Below, piece after piece: positions 1 to 7,700 of a stretch of 9,696 nucleotides of DNA. The notes beneath the pieces were generated by a model, which was not told the origin of the DNA, did not search any database, and saw only the letters and a list, made by a program, of their open reading frames with translations. The position numbers and the translations under genes are program-made. Position 1 is the stretch's first letter. The number at the start of each line of letters is the position of its first letter. The stretch comes from Thermoplasmata archaeon (GTDB taxonomy: Archaea > Thermoplasmatota > DAOVMN01): NCBI GenBank assembly GCA_030630685.1, contig DAOVMN010000055.1:1-9696 (forward strand), written 5' to 3'.

Positions 1-3000
1 ATGCCAACCTCTCCGAATTGCTTAATGACACAGGTGACAGCATCTCCCTTTTCGACAATGAAAGTAACGCTGTTGATTTCATGAGATACGGGAATTGCAC
101 TTATGCACCACCTGTGGGGACGGAGTGGCATGGGGATAATCCGGAAGCTCCGACTGCCTCGCAATCCATAGGGAGAAATAAGAACAGCACTGACACAGAC
201 GACGGTGCGGATTGGGAAAATACAGGGGGAATAGATTCGGGATTCCCGACGCCTGGGGAGCAAAATTTTAACATTATCCTGTACGCTGTTGGTTATGACC
301 CACAACATTGGCGGTTTAGTTTGTGGACAATTGACATCACCGACCCATCGAACCCCACTCAAATCGGCTCTGGCGATATAGAAAGAGACGAAGGGCTTTT
401 TGTCCTTGGCACTTATGCTTACATCGCAGCAACATTTTCCGGAGGGCTGCAAATTCTTGACATAGAAAACGCATTGAATCCATCTCTTGTCGGCTCTTTT
501 GGTGCATGGGATGTAGCTGTTTTTGATGTTTTTGTGCGTATCGGTTCCACATACGCCTACCTTGCTGCCACGAATTCGGGACTGGTGATAGTCAACGTCA
601 CAGACCCTGAAAATATCACACAAGTCGCTTCCTTAGATATCGAAGGAGGAGCTAACTCCATTCATGTCACCTATCCCTATGCCTACCTCGCCGGTCGTGG
701 GGATATCGGTTTCATAGAAGTAAATATCTCGGACCCATCCGATCTAACGGTACCACAGAAGATGGAAGAGCCCGGGAGTATCCATGGTACATGCATTTCC
801 GGCTCCTATCTTTACATGTCCTCCAATGATAGGCTCTGGGCCTATAATCTTTCAGGCCCCGATGATCCCACTCCCGCGGCATCCTACACCAACTGGACCA
901 ATATGGATTGCCTTTTTGCGCAGGGGGGCTACCTCTATGCTCTTGACGGGGAGAAGATGTATGTGATCGACATCTTCGACCCCTATAACCTCAGTGAGGA
1001 GGGGACTTACGAGCCTAATGGATGGCCTATATGGCTGCATGTCTCCGGGAGCTACGCTTACATTCTCACAGGTTGGCCGGATAAGCTGCTGATAATAGAC
1101 ATTTCCATACCTTCAAGTCCGAAAAAAGAGGGTGAACTCAACCTGTCTGACACAGGAGTTGATGTCTTTGTTGAAAACAATATCGCCCACATCGTCTATT
1201 CTAAGGAAGGTCTTCAGCTCATCGATGTTTCCAATCCGGAATTTCCTGCGGAACTCGGCTTCGCACACATTGTCGGCGAGGGCAACTGCATCTGGGCTTT
1301 TGGAAACTACACATTTGTTGGCAGCAGCACCGAAGGTGAATGGTACCTTGAGGCATTCAATGTCTCCGATCCCAAGAATCCCAGGAGGGTAGCCGTGACC
1401 GGTGGATTGGGAGACTCTATCAACATAAAAGGAGAAAATAACACGCTCTTCTTAGCAGTCCTTGGAGGTGGCTTCTATATACTCGAATTTAATTTGACCA
1501 GGGAAGTTTTCACATTCTTAGGGAAGCAGCATTCACAAGAAACGGGAGCAAAAGGAAAGGGGGCAAGTACATCGGGAACAGATGGTGGTGGAACAAGGGG
1601 AGGAGGAAGCATGGGCAGCTACCGTTCTGTCATCCAGATAGGCGACTGGAATCCGGAAACCAGGTCCGGCCATATCTATAAGAGTGAGGTGGTAAGGGAT
1701 AAGCCTCCCTGGTACAGGATAAAGTGGGGAGTGCTGAGGTTGGAAGTAAAACTAAAAAAACATGAGAATGAGGAATGCTGTCTTGAAACAACGGTCAGCC
1801 CGTCCGATGCCGCGGATGATGGCTGTAAAGCCTCTCCTGCGTATACCGAGGGCAAATGCGGGAGCAAGGTGAATGTGGCGGCCACCGCAGCCGAAGGCTG
1901 GATCTTTGATAAATGGACGGGTGCCGCGGGTGGTTCTATCCCAACAACCAAGGCCACCATGACCGAAAAATGTTCGGTAGCTGTTGCCCACTTCGTTCCA
2001 AAGTGCTGTCTTGAGACGGAAGTCAGCCCGGTTGAAGCTGCGATAGATGGTTGTACGGCCACTCCCGCGTATACCGAGGGTAAATGCGGGGACAAGGTGG
2101 ACGTGGAAGCCATCGAGGTCGAGCCCTGGAACTTCGTGGAGTGGACGGGTGCCGCCAGCGGCGGCAGCCCAGTAACCGAGGCTACAATGGACGGCCACTG
2201 TTCGATAGCTATAGCTCACTTCATTCGACCCTCACTTACCCTTGGAAACGGCTCAGGCCCCCGGTTTATATGTCCCAAGGCTGAAAACAAAAATGTAACA
2301 ATCATCAATATCAGTCTCTGTATCAACCCGGCAGACAACTGGATAGTGCGCTCCGTTACTTTCAATGCCTACGGAAGCGGCAGCGAGAAGGACGATATTA
2401 CCGAGGCAAGGCTCTATCTCGGTGGGGCAGATGGTGTACTGCTGGACACAGGTACATATTCTGCTGATAACGGCACTATCACATTTAATGTGGATACGGT
2501 CATTCGAGTAGGCAGTTGCATCAATCTGGTAATGGTCTATGACTTTGTGGAAATGAACTGCTCCTCCCCCTGCAAAGCCTTTAATGCCGAAATCAACGTG
2601 ACCGGGGTCTCTGCTCTCCCCATCAACTACCCACACTTTATTAAACGCTCGGATCCGGAGAACATAACCGGCGGACCCGTTGTTATCGGGTGTGTGTGGA
2701 ATGTGGATACAGAAGAGTGTTTTGATACCATCCAGGAGGCAATAGATGACCCAGATACCAAGAATGGACACACTATCGAGGTCTGTCCCGGGACATACAC
2801 CGAGAATGTAAATGTAACAAAGGAACTGACCATAAGATCCATCATCAACGACCCGGAGGAGACAATTATCAGGGCGGTTGACGAGGATGATGACGTCATC
2901 CGCGTATCCAGTGATAATGTGACCATAAAGGGCTTCACCATCACGGGTTCAACTTCCAAGAGCGGTATCTATGCCAATGGTGTCGAAAACCTTAGGGTGG

Positions 3001-4601
3001 AAAACTGCATTTTCAATGACAATTATATCGGGATTTTGTGCGAGAACGGCACAACCGCACGAATAAACTGGAACGAGATAGAGGCCAATTCCGAATACGG
3101 CATCCGGAATCTCGACCTGTCGTCTGAGAAGATCGATGCCGAAAATAACTGGTGGGGCGATGAAAATGGACCCGGCGGTGCAGGTCCCGGCACAGGTGAT
3201 AAAGTAAGCTGGAATGTGGATTTCGTGCCGTGGATCGGGGGCACCATTCCAAGATTCAAGCAGCAGCAGGTGCCCGCGGGTGATGAAGGTACCATCGATG
3301 CCAAGAATGAGACGGACGCGGAGATAGACTACGAGACCAGCAAGCCCGCCACCATCACGGTTTTCAGGTACAATGAAAATCCAGGTGATGACGGCATTCC
3401 CGATGATCTCGGTAAATACATCGATGTCAGCATAGACGATCCCTCGGCGCTGGTCGAGATGATGATCAGGTTCTATTACAATGAAACCGAATTGGGCGAT
3501 AGGGACGAGACCACATTGAGAATGTACTGGTGGAACGGGGATAGCTGGAACCAATGTTCCGATACCGGTGTGAACACCACCGACGTTTACGGGTACGCTG
3601 GTTATGTGTGGGCGAGGATTCTCGGAAGCACCGATCCCAACCTCCCCCGCCTCTACGACCCTCCTTTCGGCATTGGAGGCGAGTCGGGCGGACCTATTAC
3701 CCGGACTGTGGAGGTGACCATTGACGATATCCAGGAAAAAATAGAACCGAATGCTTCTATTACTGTGTCAGGCGACATTACTATCACTCCCTCGGGGAAC
3801 GTCCAAAACGTGGGGATTTATCTCGATGAAGTCTTTTACGAAAACGCCACTTTCACGAATTCGAACTATACCTACATCCTCACCCTCCCCGCTGAATTGG
3901 CGGAGAGCGCTCACACGATCATGGTAAAGGTGACCCTCGAAACCGGTGAGACAGGCACGGAGAACAAAACCATAATCTACGAACCAGAGCCTGTGGAGCA
4001 TACGATCACCATAACTATCGATGAAATTACAGAAAAAATCAAACCCGGGAATGAAATCACGGTTTCCGGCACAATAACGGTGGTGCCAGAGGCGGAGATT
4101 CAGATAATAAAAATCCTCCTTGACGGAACCGAGGCTGCTACAGCGACCCTTGATGGCAGCCGCTACTCGGGAACACTCACGCTCCCCGAAGACCTGACCG
4201 AAGGCAAACACACCATTACCGTGAATGCCACAATAATAACCGGGGAATCGGATGAAGCATCCACAGAGATCAACTATAAAGTGTCGGGTGATGGTGATGA
4301 AGGCATTGGTGCCGCGGCCATTGCCGGAGTGGTGGTAGTGCTGATAGTTGTGATACTGATCGTTTTGATCATGATGGGGGTCATATCGCTCGGTGGAAAA
4401 AAGGGTAAAGAGGAAAGAATGCCCGAGTATCCTGAAGAGAAGGAAACCGAAACTAGGGGGAAACCCGAGGAAAAAGAACAGGAAAAGGCAGAAAAACCTG
4501 TGGAGGAAAAAGGTGAGAGGGGAAAAACTGAGACAGAAAAGGAGGCCTCACAGAAGGAAGAGCCGATAACCGAAGAAAAGGAGAGGGACGGAGAGTGCTG
4601 A
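1..4601 (+). CDS. Large membrane-anchored multidomain surface protein, 5'-truncated (lamin-tail, LVIVD propeller, InlB-like, beta-helix, Ig-like stalk)
   Basis: The reading frame is open from the left edge (first whole codon at 3) to TGA at 4599-4601, giving at least 1532 residues; the true start lies outside the window. Counting from the codon at 3, the order is: end of a lamin-tail-like domain (about 1-88), LVIVD-repeat propeller (90-507), Gly/Ser/Thr-rich and basic linker (508-591), two InlB-B-like repeats (592-743), a beta-sandwich stalk domain (745-896), a right-handed beta-helix (897-1080), a further beta domain with the WNGDSW motif (1090-1225), two Ig-like stalk repeats (1234-1426), one membrane helix (about 1436-1463) and a Lys/Glu-rich tail. 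Topology should be outside-facing with a cytoplasmic tail, because GGKKGK follows the helix (positive-inside). No catalytic motif is visible, so adhesion or ligand binding is inferred. The architecture is clear; the specific function is unknown. Confidence 0.93.
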   Translation, partial: ANLSELLNDTGDSISLFDNESNAVDFMRYGNCTYAPPVGTEWHGDNPEAPTASQSIGRNKNSTDTDDGADWENTGGIDSGFPTPGEQNFNIILYAVGYDPQHWRFSLWTIDITDPSNPTQIGSGDIERDEGLFVLGTYAYIAATFSGGLQILDIENALNPSLVGSFGAWDVAVFDVFVRIGSTYAYLAATNSGLVIVNVTDPENITQVASLDIEGGANSIHVTYPYAYLAGRGDIGFIEVNISDPSDLTVPQKMEEPGSIHGTCISGSYLYMSSNDRLWAYNLSGPDDPTPAASYTNWTNMDCLFAQGGYLYALDGEKMYVIDIFDPYNLSEEGTYEPNGWPIWLHVSGSYAYILTGWPDKLLIIDISIPSSPKKEGELNLSDTGVDVFVENNIAHIVYSKEGLQLIDVSNPEFPAELGFAHIVGEGNCIWAFGNYTFVGSSTEGEWYLEAFNVSDPKNPRRVAVTGGLGDSINIKGENNTLFLAVLGGGFYILEFNLTREVFTFLGKQHSQETGAKGKGASTSGTDGGGTRGGGSMGSYRSVIQIGDWNPETRSGHIYKSEVVRDKPPWYRIKWGVLRLEVKLKKHENEECCLETTVSPSDAADDGCKASPAYTEGKCGSKVNVAATAAEGWIFDKWTGAAGGSIPTTKATMTEKCSVAVAHFVPKCCLETEVSPVEAAIDGCTATPAYTEGKCGDKVDVEAIEVEPWNFVEWTGAASGGSPVTEATMDGHCSIAIAHFIRPSLTLGNGSGPRFICPKAENKNVTIINISLCINPADNWIVRSVTFNAYGSGSEKDDITEARLYLGGADGVLLDTGTYSADNGTITFNVDTVIRVGSCINLVMVYDFVEMNCSSPCKAFNAEINVTGVSALPINYPHFIKRSDPENITGGPVVIGCVWNVDTEECFDTIQEAIDDPDTKNGHTIEVCPGTYTENVNVTKELTIRSIINDPEETIIRAVDEDDDVIRVSSDNVTIKGFTITGSTSKSGIYANGVENLRVENCIFNDNYIGILCENGTTARINWNEIEANSEYGIRNLDLSSEKIDAENNWWGDENGPGGAGPGTGDKVSWNVDFVPWIGGTIPRFKQQQVPAGDEGTIDAKNETDAEIDYETSKPATITVFRYNENPGDDGIPDDLGKYIDVSIDDPSALVEMMIRFYYNETELGDRDETTLRMYWWNGDSWNQCSDTGVNTTDVYGYAGYVWARILGSTDPNLPRLYDPPFGIGGESGGPITRTVEVTIDDIQEKIEPNASITVSGDITITPSGNVQNVGIYLDEVFYENATFTNSNYTYILTLPAELAESAHTIMVKVTLETGETGTENKTIIYEPEPVEHTITITIDEITEKIKPGNEITVSGTITVVPEAEIQIIKILLDGTEAATATLDGSRYSGTLTLPEDLTEGKHTITVNATIITGESDEASTEINYKVSGDGDEGIGAAAIAGVVVVLIVVILIVLIMMGVISLGGKKGKEERMPEYPEEKETETRGKPEEKEQEKAEKPVEEKGERGKTETEKEASQKEEPITEEKERDGEC
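3..269 (+). other. C-terminal part of a lamin-tail-like domain (LTD)
   Basis: The translated fragment shows LLNDTGDSISLFDNESNAVD, then MRYG, a PP.GTEW.GD motif, SIGR, a DTDDGADWE stretch and finally PTPGEQN. This order (N.GDSI.L.D, VD, YG, PP.G.SW, SIGR, DT..DW, TPG..N) is the signature of the lamin-tail Ig-like fold found in many prokaryotic secreted proteins and nucleases. The beginning of the domain, and anything N-terminal to it, lies left of the window. In such proteins LTDs are usually accessory binding or attachment modules, so it does not define the activity of the whole protein. Confidence 0.8.
270..1523 (+). repeat. LVIVD-repeat beta-propeller region (about 9 blades or part-blades)
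   Basis: Repeats of the form (L/I)x(I/L)(I/V)D(I/V)(S/T)xPxxPxxxG recur every 40-50 residues. Visible examples are LWTIDITDPSNPTQIGS, LQILDIENALNPSLVGS, LVIVNVTDPENITQVAS, MYVIDIFDPYNLSEEGTY, LLIIDISIPSSPKKEGE and LQLIDVSNPEFPAELGF. Between them are strands of the type 'SGSYAYILTG' or 'STYAYLAAT'. This matches the LVIVD repeat family of bacterial and archaeal surface proteins, predicted to form a beta-propeller. I count nine recognisable units plus a degenerate last one (FYILEFN). The exact blade number cannot be settled by eye. Confidence 0.82.
1524..1775 (+). other. Gly/Ser/Thr-rich low-complexity linker and basic segment within gene 1
   Basis: After the propeller the protein passes through a disordered-looking Gly, Ser, Thr and Lys-rich stretch (about 1540-1620, including GTDGGGTRGGGSMGS). 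An aromatic and basic segment containing PPWYRIKWG follows, ending in a charged LKKHENEE just before the Cys-rich repeats. It looks like a flexible hinge between the distal propeller and the stalk. I recognise no domain in it. Confidence 0.6.
1776..2231 (+). repeat. Two tandem Cys-rich InlB B-repeat-like domains (228-base period)
   Basis: Two copies of 76 residues start at 1776 and 2004. Each begins CCLET.VSP, has DGC then PAYTEGKCG, an aromatic turn F.(K/E)WTGAA, and ends with CS(V/I)A(V/I)AHF. The order 'PxG..., Y..G..V...A...W.F..W.G ... A.F' is that of divergent InlB B-repeat domains, small beta folds used as spacers in surface proteins. Each copy carries five cysteines at equivalent positions. 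The DNA is also close: the stretch coding AYTEGKCG differs at only one base between copies, which points to a fairly recent tandem duplication. Confidence 0.82.
2235..2690 (+). other. Beta-sandwich stalk domain of the 'VRSVTFNAYGSG...VVYDF' type
   Basis: The segment reads as alternating beta strands with WIVRSVTFNAYGSGSEKDDI, ARLYLGGADG, a YSADNGTITFN strand and INLVMVYDF. This resembles an unnamed stalk module common in secreted bacterial and archaeal proteins, where an initial 'V.S.T..A.GTG....DI....LY.D' block is followed by 'G.F..DNGT.TF' and '..L.VVYDF'. I recall the pattern from such proteins but cannot attach a family accession. It contains six cysteines, some in a C..PC cluster near 2563-2574. 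The role is probably structural spacing. Confidence 0.5.
2691..3242 (+). other. Right-handed parallel beta-helix domain with NNWWGD end motif
   Basis: The domain opens with a cap: FDTIQEAID, then TIEVCPGTYTENVNV, the usual start of pectin-lyase-fold surface proteins ('I..AI......TI.V.PGTY.E...I'). Short coils follow (VTIKGFTITGS, NLRVENCIFNDN, YIGILCENGTTARINWNEI, YGIRNLD). It closes with NNWWGDENGPGG (NNWWGD at 3144-3161) and VSWNVDFVPWIG, a standard terminus for this class. Only about five coils are present, so it is short compared with the helix of the downstream gene. No pectate-lyase-like catalytic residues can be assigned. A carbohydrate-binding or structural role is inferred. Confidence 0.75.
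3270..3690 (+). other. Beta domain preceding the stalk repeats (NETELGD / WNGDSW type)
   Basis: The segment includes TITVFRYNENPG, a central VEMMIRFYYNETELGDRDET strand pair, LRMYWWNGDSWNQCSDTGVN and a VYGYAGYVWARI end. The 'YY...EL....E..L..Y.WNG..W......GV.T....VWA.(V/I)' pattern recurs in many euryarchaeal surface proteins directly before the C-terminal stalk and anchor. I cannot give it a family name. Its position between the beta-helix and the Ig-like repeats suggests a connecting module. Confidence 0.55.
3702..4280 (+). repeat. Two Ig-like stalk repeats of gene 1 (A-type then B-type)
   Basis: Copy 1 begins at 3702 (RTVEVTIDDI) and copy 2 at 3999 (HTITITIDEI), a period of 297 bases or 99 residues. 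Both follow the pattern T(I/V)(T/E)(I/V)TID.I.EKI.P...ITVSG.IT..P......(I/V)(K/G)I.LD, then LTLP..L.E..HTI.V..T..TGE. They look like all-beta Ig-like domains. The same domain occurs four times in the downstream gene at the equivalent position before the membrane helix. It is likely a rigid spacer lifting the distal domains above the cell surface. Confidence 0.85.
4308..4598 (+). other. Membrane helix and Lys/Glu-rich cytoplasmic tail of gene 1
   Basis: A hydrophobic run of about 28 residues (4308-4391, rich in Val, Ile, Leu, with a MMG near its end) follows an acidic, Gly-containing linker. Immediately after it comes GGKKGK, which by the positive-inside rule places the C-terminus in the cytoplasm. 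The remaining ~65 residues are almost entirely Glu, Lys, Thr, Pro and Arg and are predicted to be disordered. No PGF-type sorting tripeptide or cell-wall sorting motif is seen, so direct anchoring by the helix is inferred. Confidence 0.8.
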
Positions 4602-4662
4602 AAGAAGAGGAACCCCTCACGGCAGAAGAGGCCACCCAGGAGTAGGGGAAGGAGGACTTAAC
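4602..4662 (+). promoter_or_regulatory. 61-base intergenic spacer with Shine-Dalgarno for gene 2
   Basis: AAGGAGG at 4649-4655 sits 7 bases before the ATG at 4663, a strong and well-spaced ribosome-binding site, and it decides the start of gene 2. The spacer is rich in G and A, with no T-tract that would act as an archaeal terminator and no AT-rich box that would serve as a TATA element. Gene 2 is therefore probably transcribed together with gene 1. Confidence 0.75.
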
Positions 4663-4752
4663 ATGAATGATCACAAGCTATGGAAAATCATGACACTGTC
4701 GGTATTATTCATGCTGACAGCATCTCTGGGTGCAGGCGCGCTCTTGGCGGCA
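4663..4752 (+). other. N-terminal signal peptide of gene 2
   Basis: The first 30 residues have a short basic n-region (HKLWK), a hydrophobic core (IMTLSVLFMLTASLGAG) and small residues toward ALLAAG, followed by the polar sequence TGDRKSEGTRGG. This is a Sec-type signal peptide or uncleaved signal anchor. Cleavage near residue 30 is plausible but not certain. Confidence 0.8.
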
Positions 4753-7700
4753 GGCACCGGGGACAGGAAATCAGAAGGAACCCGCGGCGGAAGAGGAGAA
4801 AACATCTATGTTGACGCCGAGAATGGCAACGACACCTCGGGGAGCGGCTCCATTCTGAACCCCTACGCCACCATCGGAAAGGCAATTTCCGAGGCGGCGG
4901 ACGGCGACACCATCTCAGTAAACCCAGGGACCTACACCGAGAATTTGAATGTGAACAAACGGCTCACGATAAAATCCACATCAGGAAGTCCGGACGACAC
5001 CACGGTAAGCGCCAGTGATACCATATCCCATGTTTTCCATATAACAGTTGATTGGGTGAACATCACCGGCTTCAGGATAACTGGTACAACCGGGGGCAAC
5101 GCCGCGGGAATCAATCTCGACGGTGTGGAGAACTGCAACCTCTCGGGCAACGATGTGACAGGTAACTTCTACGGCATCAACATGGAGAACTCCGACTTCA
5201 ACACACTTTCCGGGAACACGGTTAACTCCAACTCCTATCTTGGCATCCGGATGTGTGGCTCCTGCAACAACACACTCCTGAAAAACACCGTAAACTCCAA
5301 TAACAACTATGGGATCCGGCTTTGTGACAATGCGAACGGCAACATCCTGAACGGTAATAACGCCTCAGATAATAAAAGAGGTATTGATCTGAATTCATGC
5401 AAGCACAATACCCTTGTAGGGAACACCGCAAATTCATGCCGCTATAATGGCATTATTATCGACGGGAGCAGCAAGTACAACACCCTCACTGGGAATACCG
5501 CTTCCGGCAGTGATTACGGAATAGAGGTACAGCAGAATTCAAACAGCAACATCCTGAACGACAACACTGCCACCGGCAACACCTACGGCATTTCCCTGAG
5601 TTCATCTGAAAAGAACACTTTATCAGGCAACGAGATGTCCTCCAACACCTTCAACTTCGGAGTCGAGGGCTCGAGTAAAAACGATTACAGCCAGACCATT
5701 TACCCGAACAACACGGTGGAGGGGAAAAAAGTCTATTACTGGGTGGACGAGCAGGATAGAGTGGTGCCGGATGATGCTGGTTATGTGGGTATCGTGTCCT
5801 GCGACAACATAACCGTGAAGGATCTGACCCTGACGAAAAATGTCCAGGGAGTGCTGTTCGCGTACACCGACAATTCGAGAATCGAGAACCTCACAGTGAA
5901 GGATAACAAATATGGCATCTACCTCCGATCTTCCGACCACAACACCATTGCTGGGAATACCGCAGAATCAAACGATAAGGTTAGCACGGGAGGCGACGGC
6001 ATCTATCTGCACGGGTCGGATGATAACGACCTGAGCAACAACACCGCCAGATCGAACGGTCGCAGTGGGATATATCTGGATGGAGACAGCAAAGAAAACA
6101 GACTGACAAACAACACTGCCGATTCCAATGTCTGGTGCGGCTTTTCAGTAACCGACGGATGCCACTACAACTCTCTTGAGAACAACTCTGCCACGGGCAA
6201 CAAGCACGGCATCTATCTCAGCCGCGCCAGGGACGCCGTCCTGCGCAACAACACCGCCGACGACAACACCCATGATGGCATTCATGTCTTCTCCAGCGAA
6301 CGCACCCGCCTGGACAACAACACTGTAAAGAACAATGGAGGGATTGGGATTAGTCTCCACACCTCCACGGGTGCCGCAGTGGAGAACAACTCCATGTCAG
6401 GCAATGGTGCTGACTTCGACATCGATGGCAACAAGCCAGAGCACTTCGTTCACGATATCGCTGATACCAACACGGTTGAAGGCGGGAAAATCTATTACTG
6501 GTCGGGCAGGGACGGGGGCGTGATTTCCGGGAATGATGCCGCTTATGTGGTCGTGTACAACTCCACTAACATCACGGTAAAGAACATCAAGATAACAAAT
6601 CAGGGGGCAGGGATATTATTTGCCTACACCAACAATTCAAGAATCGAGAATGTCACCGTCACCAACAACGGCATCGGTATCTCATTGGAGTACTCACACA
6701 ACAACATTATCGTGAACAATACCGCAAGCTCCAACAACGACCACGGGATCTCACTCTTTTCCTCCGACGACAACCTCATCATGAACAATACCGCAAACTC
6801 CAATGGAGAGAACGGAATCAACCTCGAACAGGGCAATGACCGTAATGTTGTCACAGGGAATACAGCAAACTCCAATGGTGAAAATGGTATCAGTGCAATG
6901 TTCTCTTCCGAACACAATATTCTTGAAAATAATACGCTGGAGTCCAATACAGAGAACGGGATCTATTTCCAGTATGCCCACTACAATGCAATAGAAAACA
7001 ACACAGTGGAAAATAATAAACACGGCATCCACCTCTATTACGGGTGCAAAAACAACGATATTCACAACAACACCATCACAGGAAATGAGAATTATGGTAT
7101 CTATATGCATGATGAAAACGCGGGCAATGTGATCAGGGGCAATCAGATTACGGATAACGGATACGGTCTGTATTCCGACCATAAGACCGAGCCTTATGTG
7201 AATGATCCGAACACTGACAACCTCATCTACAACAACTACTTTTCCAATGGCAAGGACAGGAATGCCTGGGACAACGGCAGCAACCGGTGGAACATAACGA
7301 AAACGAACGGCACGAACATCCTTGGCAGCGATTACCTGGGTGGGAACTTCTGGAGCGATTATTCCGGTGCCGACAACGACGGGGACGCTCTTGGAGACAC
7401 GCAAACACCGTACAATTCCAGCGGGGGCATCATCAGCGGTGGGGATGAACTTCCACTGGTATTCAGGGGTCCTAAATTAGAGATCACCAAGATTGCGGAC
7501 AGGGAAAAAGTCCTGCCAGACGAGGAAATTGTCTATACCGTCAATGTTACCAACATTGGAAACGAGAATGCCACCAATGTAACGGTAGTGGAAAATTATG
7601 GCAGATATTCAATTTTCATCAATGCCGACCCGGCGCCGGACCATAGGAATGATACCTGGAACCTCTCGATCCTTCACGTCAACGAGACATGGACCATCAA

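Larger units (their letters stand above)
5040..7461 (+). repeat. NosD-type parallel beta-helix, about 28 coils
   Basis: Coils of 22-25 residues follow the pattern (Y/N)GI.L..S..NTL..NTA.SN, for example YGISLSSSEKNTLSGNEMSS and YGIYLRSSDHNTIAGNTAES. Neighbouring coils can be close at the DNA level, for instance those whose 'NTANSNGENGI' segments start at 6787 and 6859, 72 bases apart. The solenoid ends with NFWSDYSGADNDGDALGDT from 7345, the usual terminal signature of archaeal NosD-like proteins, followed by DELPLV. About 28 coils can be counted, divided by two YYW modules into blocks of roughly 8, 9 and 9. An Asn ladder runs along the coils. Confidence 0.88.

Noticed and set aside
18..20. 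TTG at 18 as the true start of gene 1
   Set aside because: The frame is open further left to the edge, and the codons before it continue the lamin-tail strand; the domain would be cut in the middle if translation began here. No ribosome-binding site can be seen.
1..84. ATG at position 1 as a gene start (27-codon frame to a TGA)
   Set aside because: It overlaps the lamin-tail coding sequence in another frame, is very short and resembles nothing; the long frame starting with the codon at 3 carries the domain signature.
2949..3554. Reverse-strand open frame of 201 codons within gene 1
   Set aside because: A shadow of the beta-helix and following domain of gene 1; the sense-strand domains (PGTYTEN, NNWWGD) are unambiguous.
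4272..4280. AT-rich 'actataaa' as a TATA-box for gene 2
   Set aside because: It lies inside the stalk coding sequence nearly 400 bases before the gene 2 start, with no supporting BRE-like context that I can judge.
4602..4662. Transcription terminator between the genes
   Set aside because: There is no T-tract and no convincing stem-loop in the 61-base spacer.
6700..6960. Regularly spaced repeats of 69-72 bases suggesting a CRISPR array
   Set aside because: The repeats are in frame, imperfect, have no unique spacers and encode beta-helix coils.
6751..7404. Reverse-strand open frame of 217 codons opposite the beta-helix
   Set aside because: It is Val/Ile-rich because it is the complement of Asn/Asp-rich repeats on the + strand; no recognisable protein and no start signal.
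5040..7461. Assignment of gene 2 as nosD (nitrous oxide reductase maturation)
   Set aside because: The NosD-like coils are shared by many unrelated surface proteins. The large size, DUF11 domains, stalk repeats and membrane anchor do not fit the accessory protein, and no nos genes are present.
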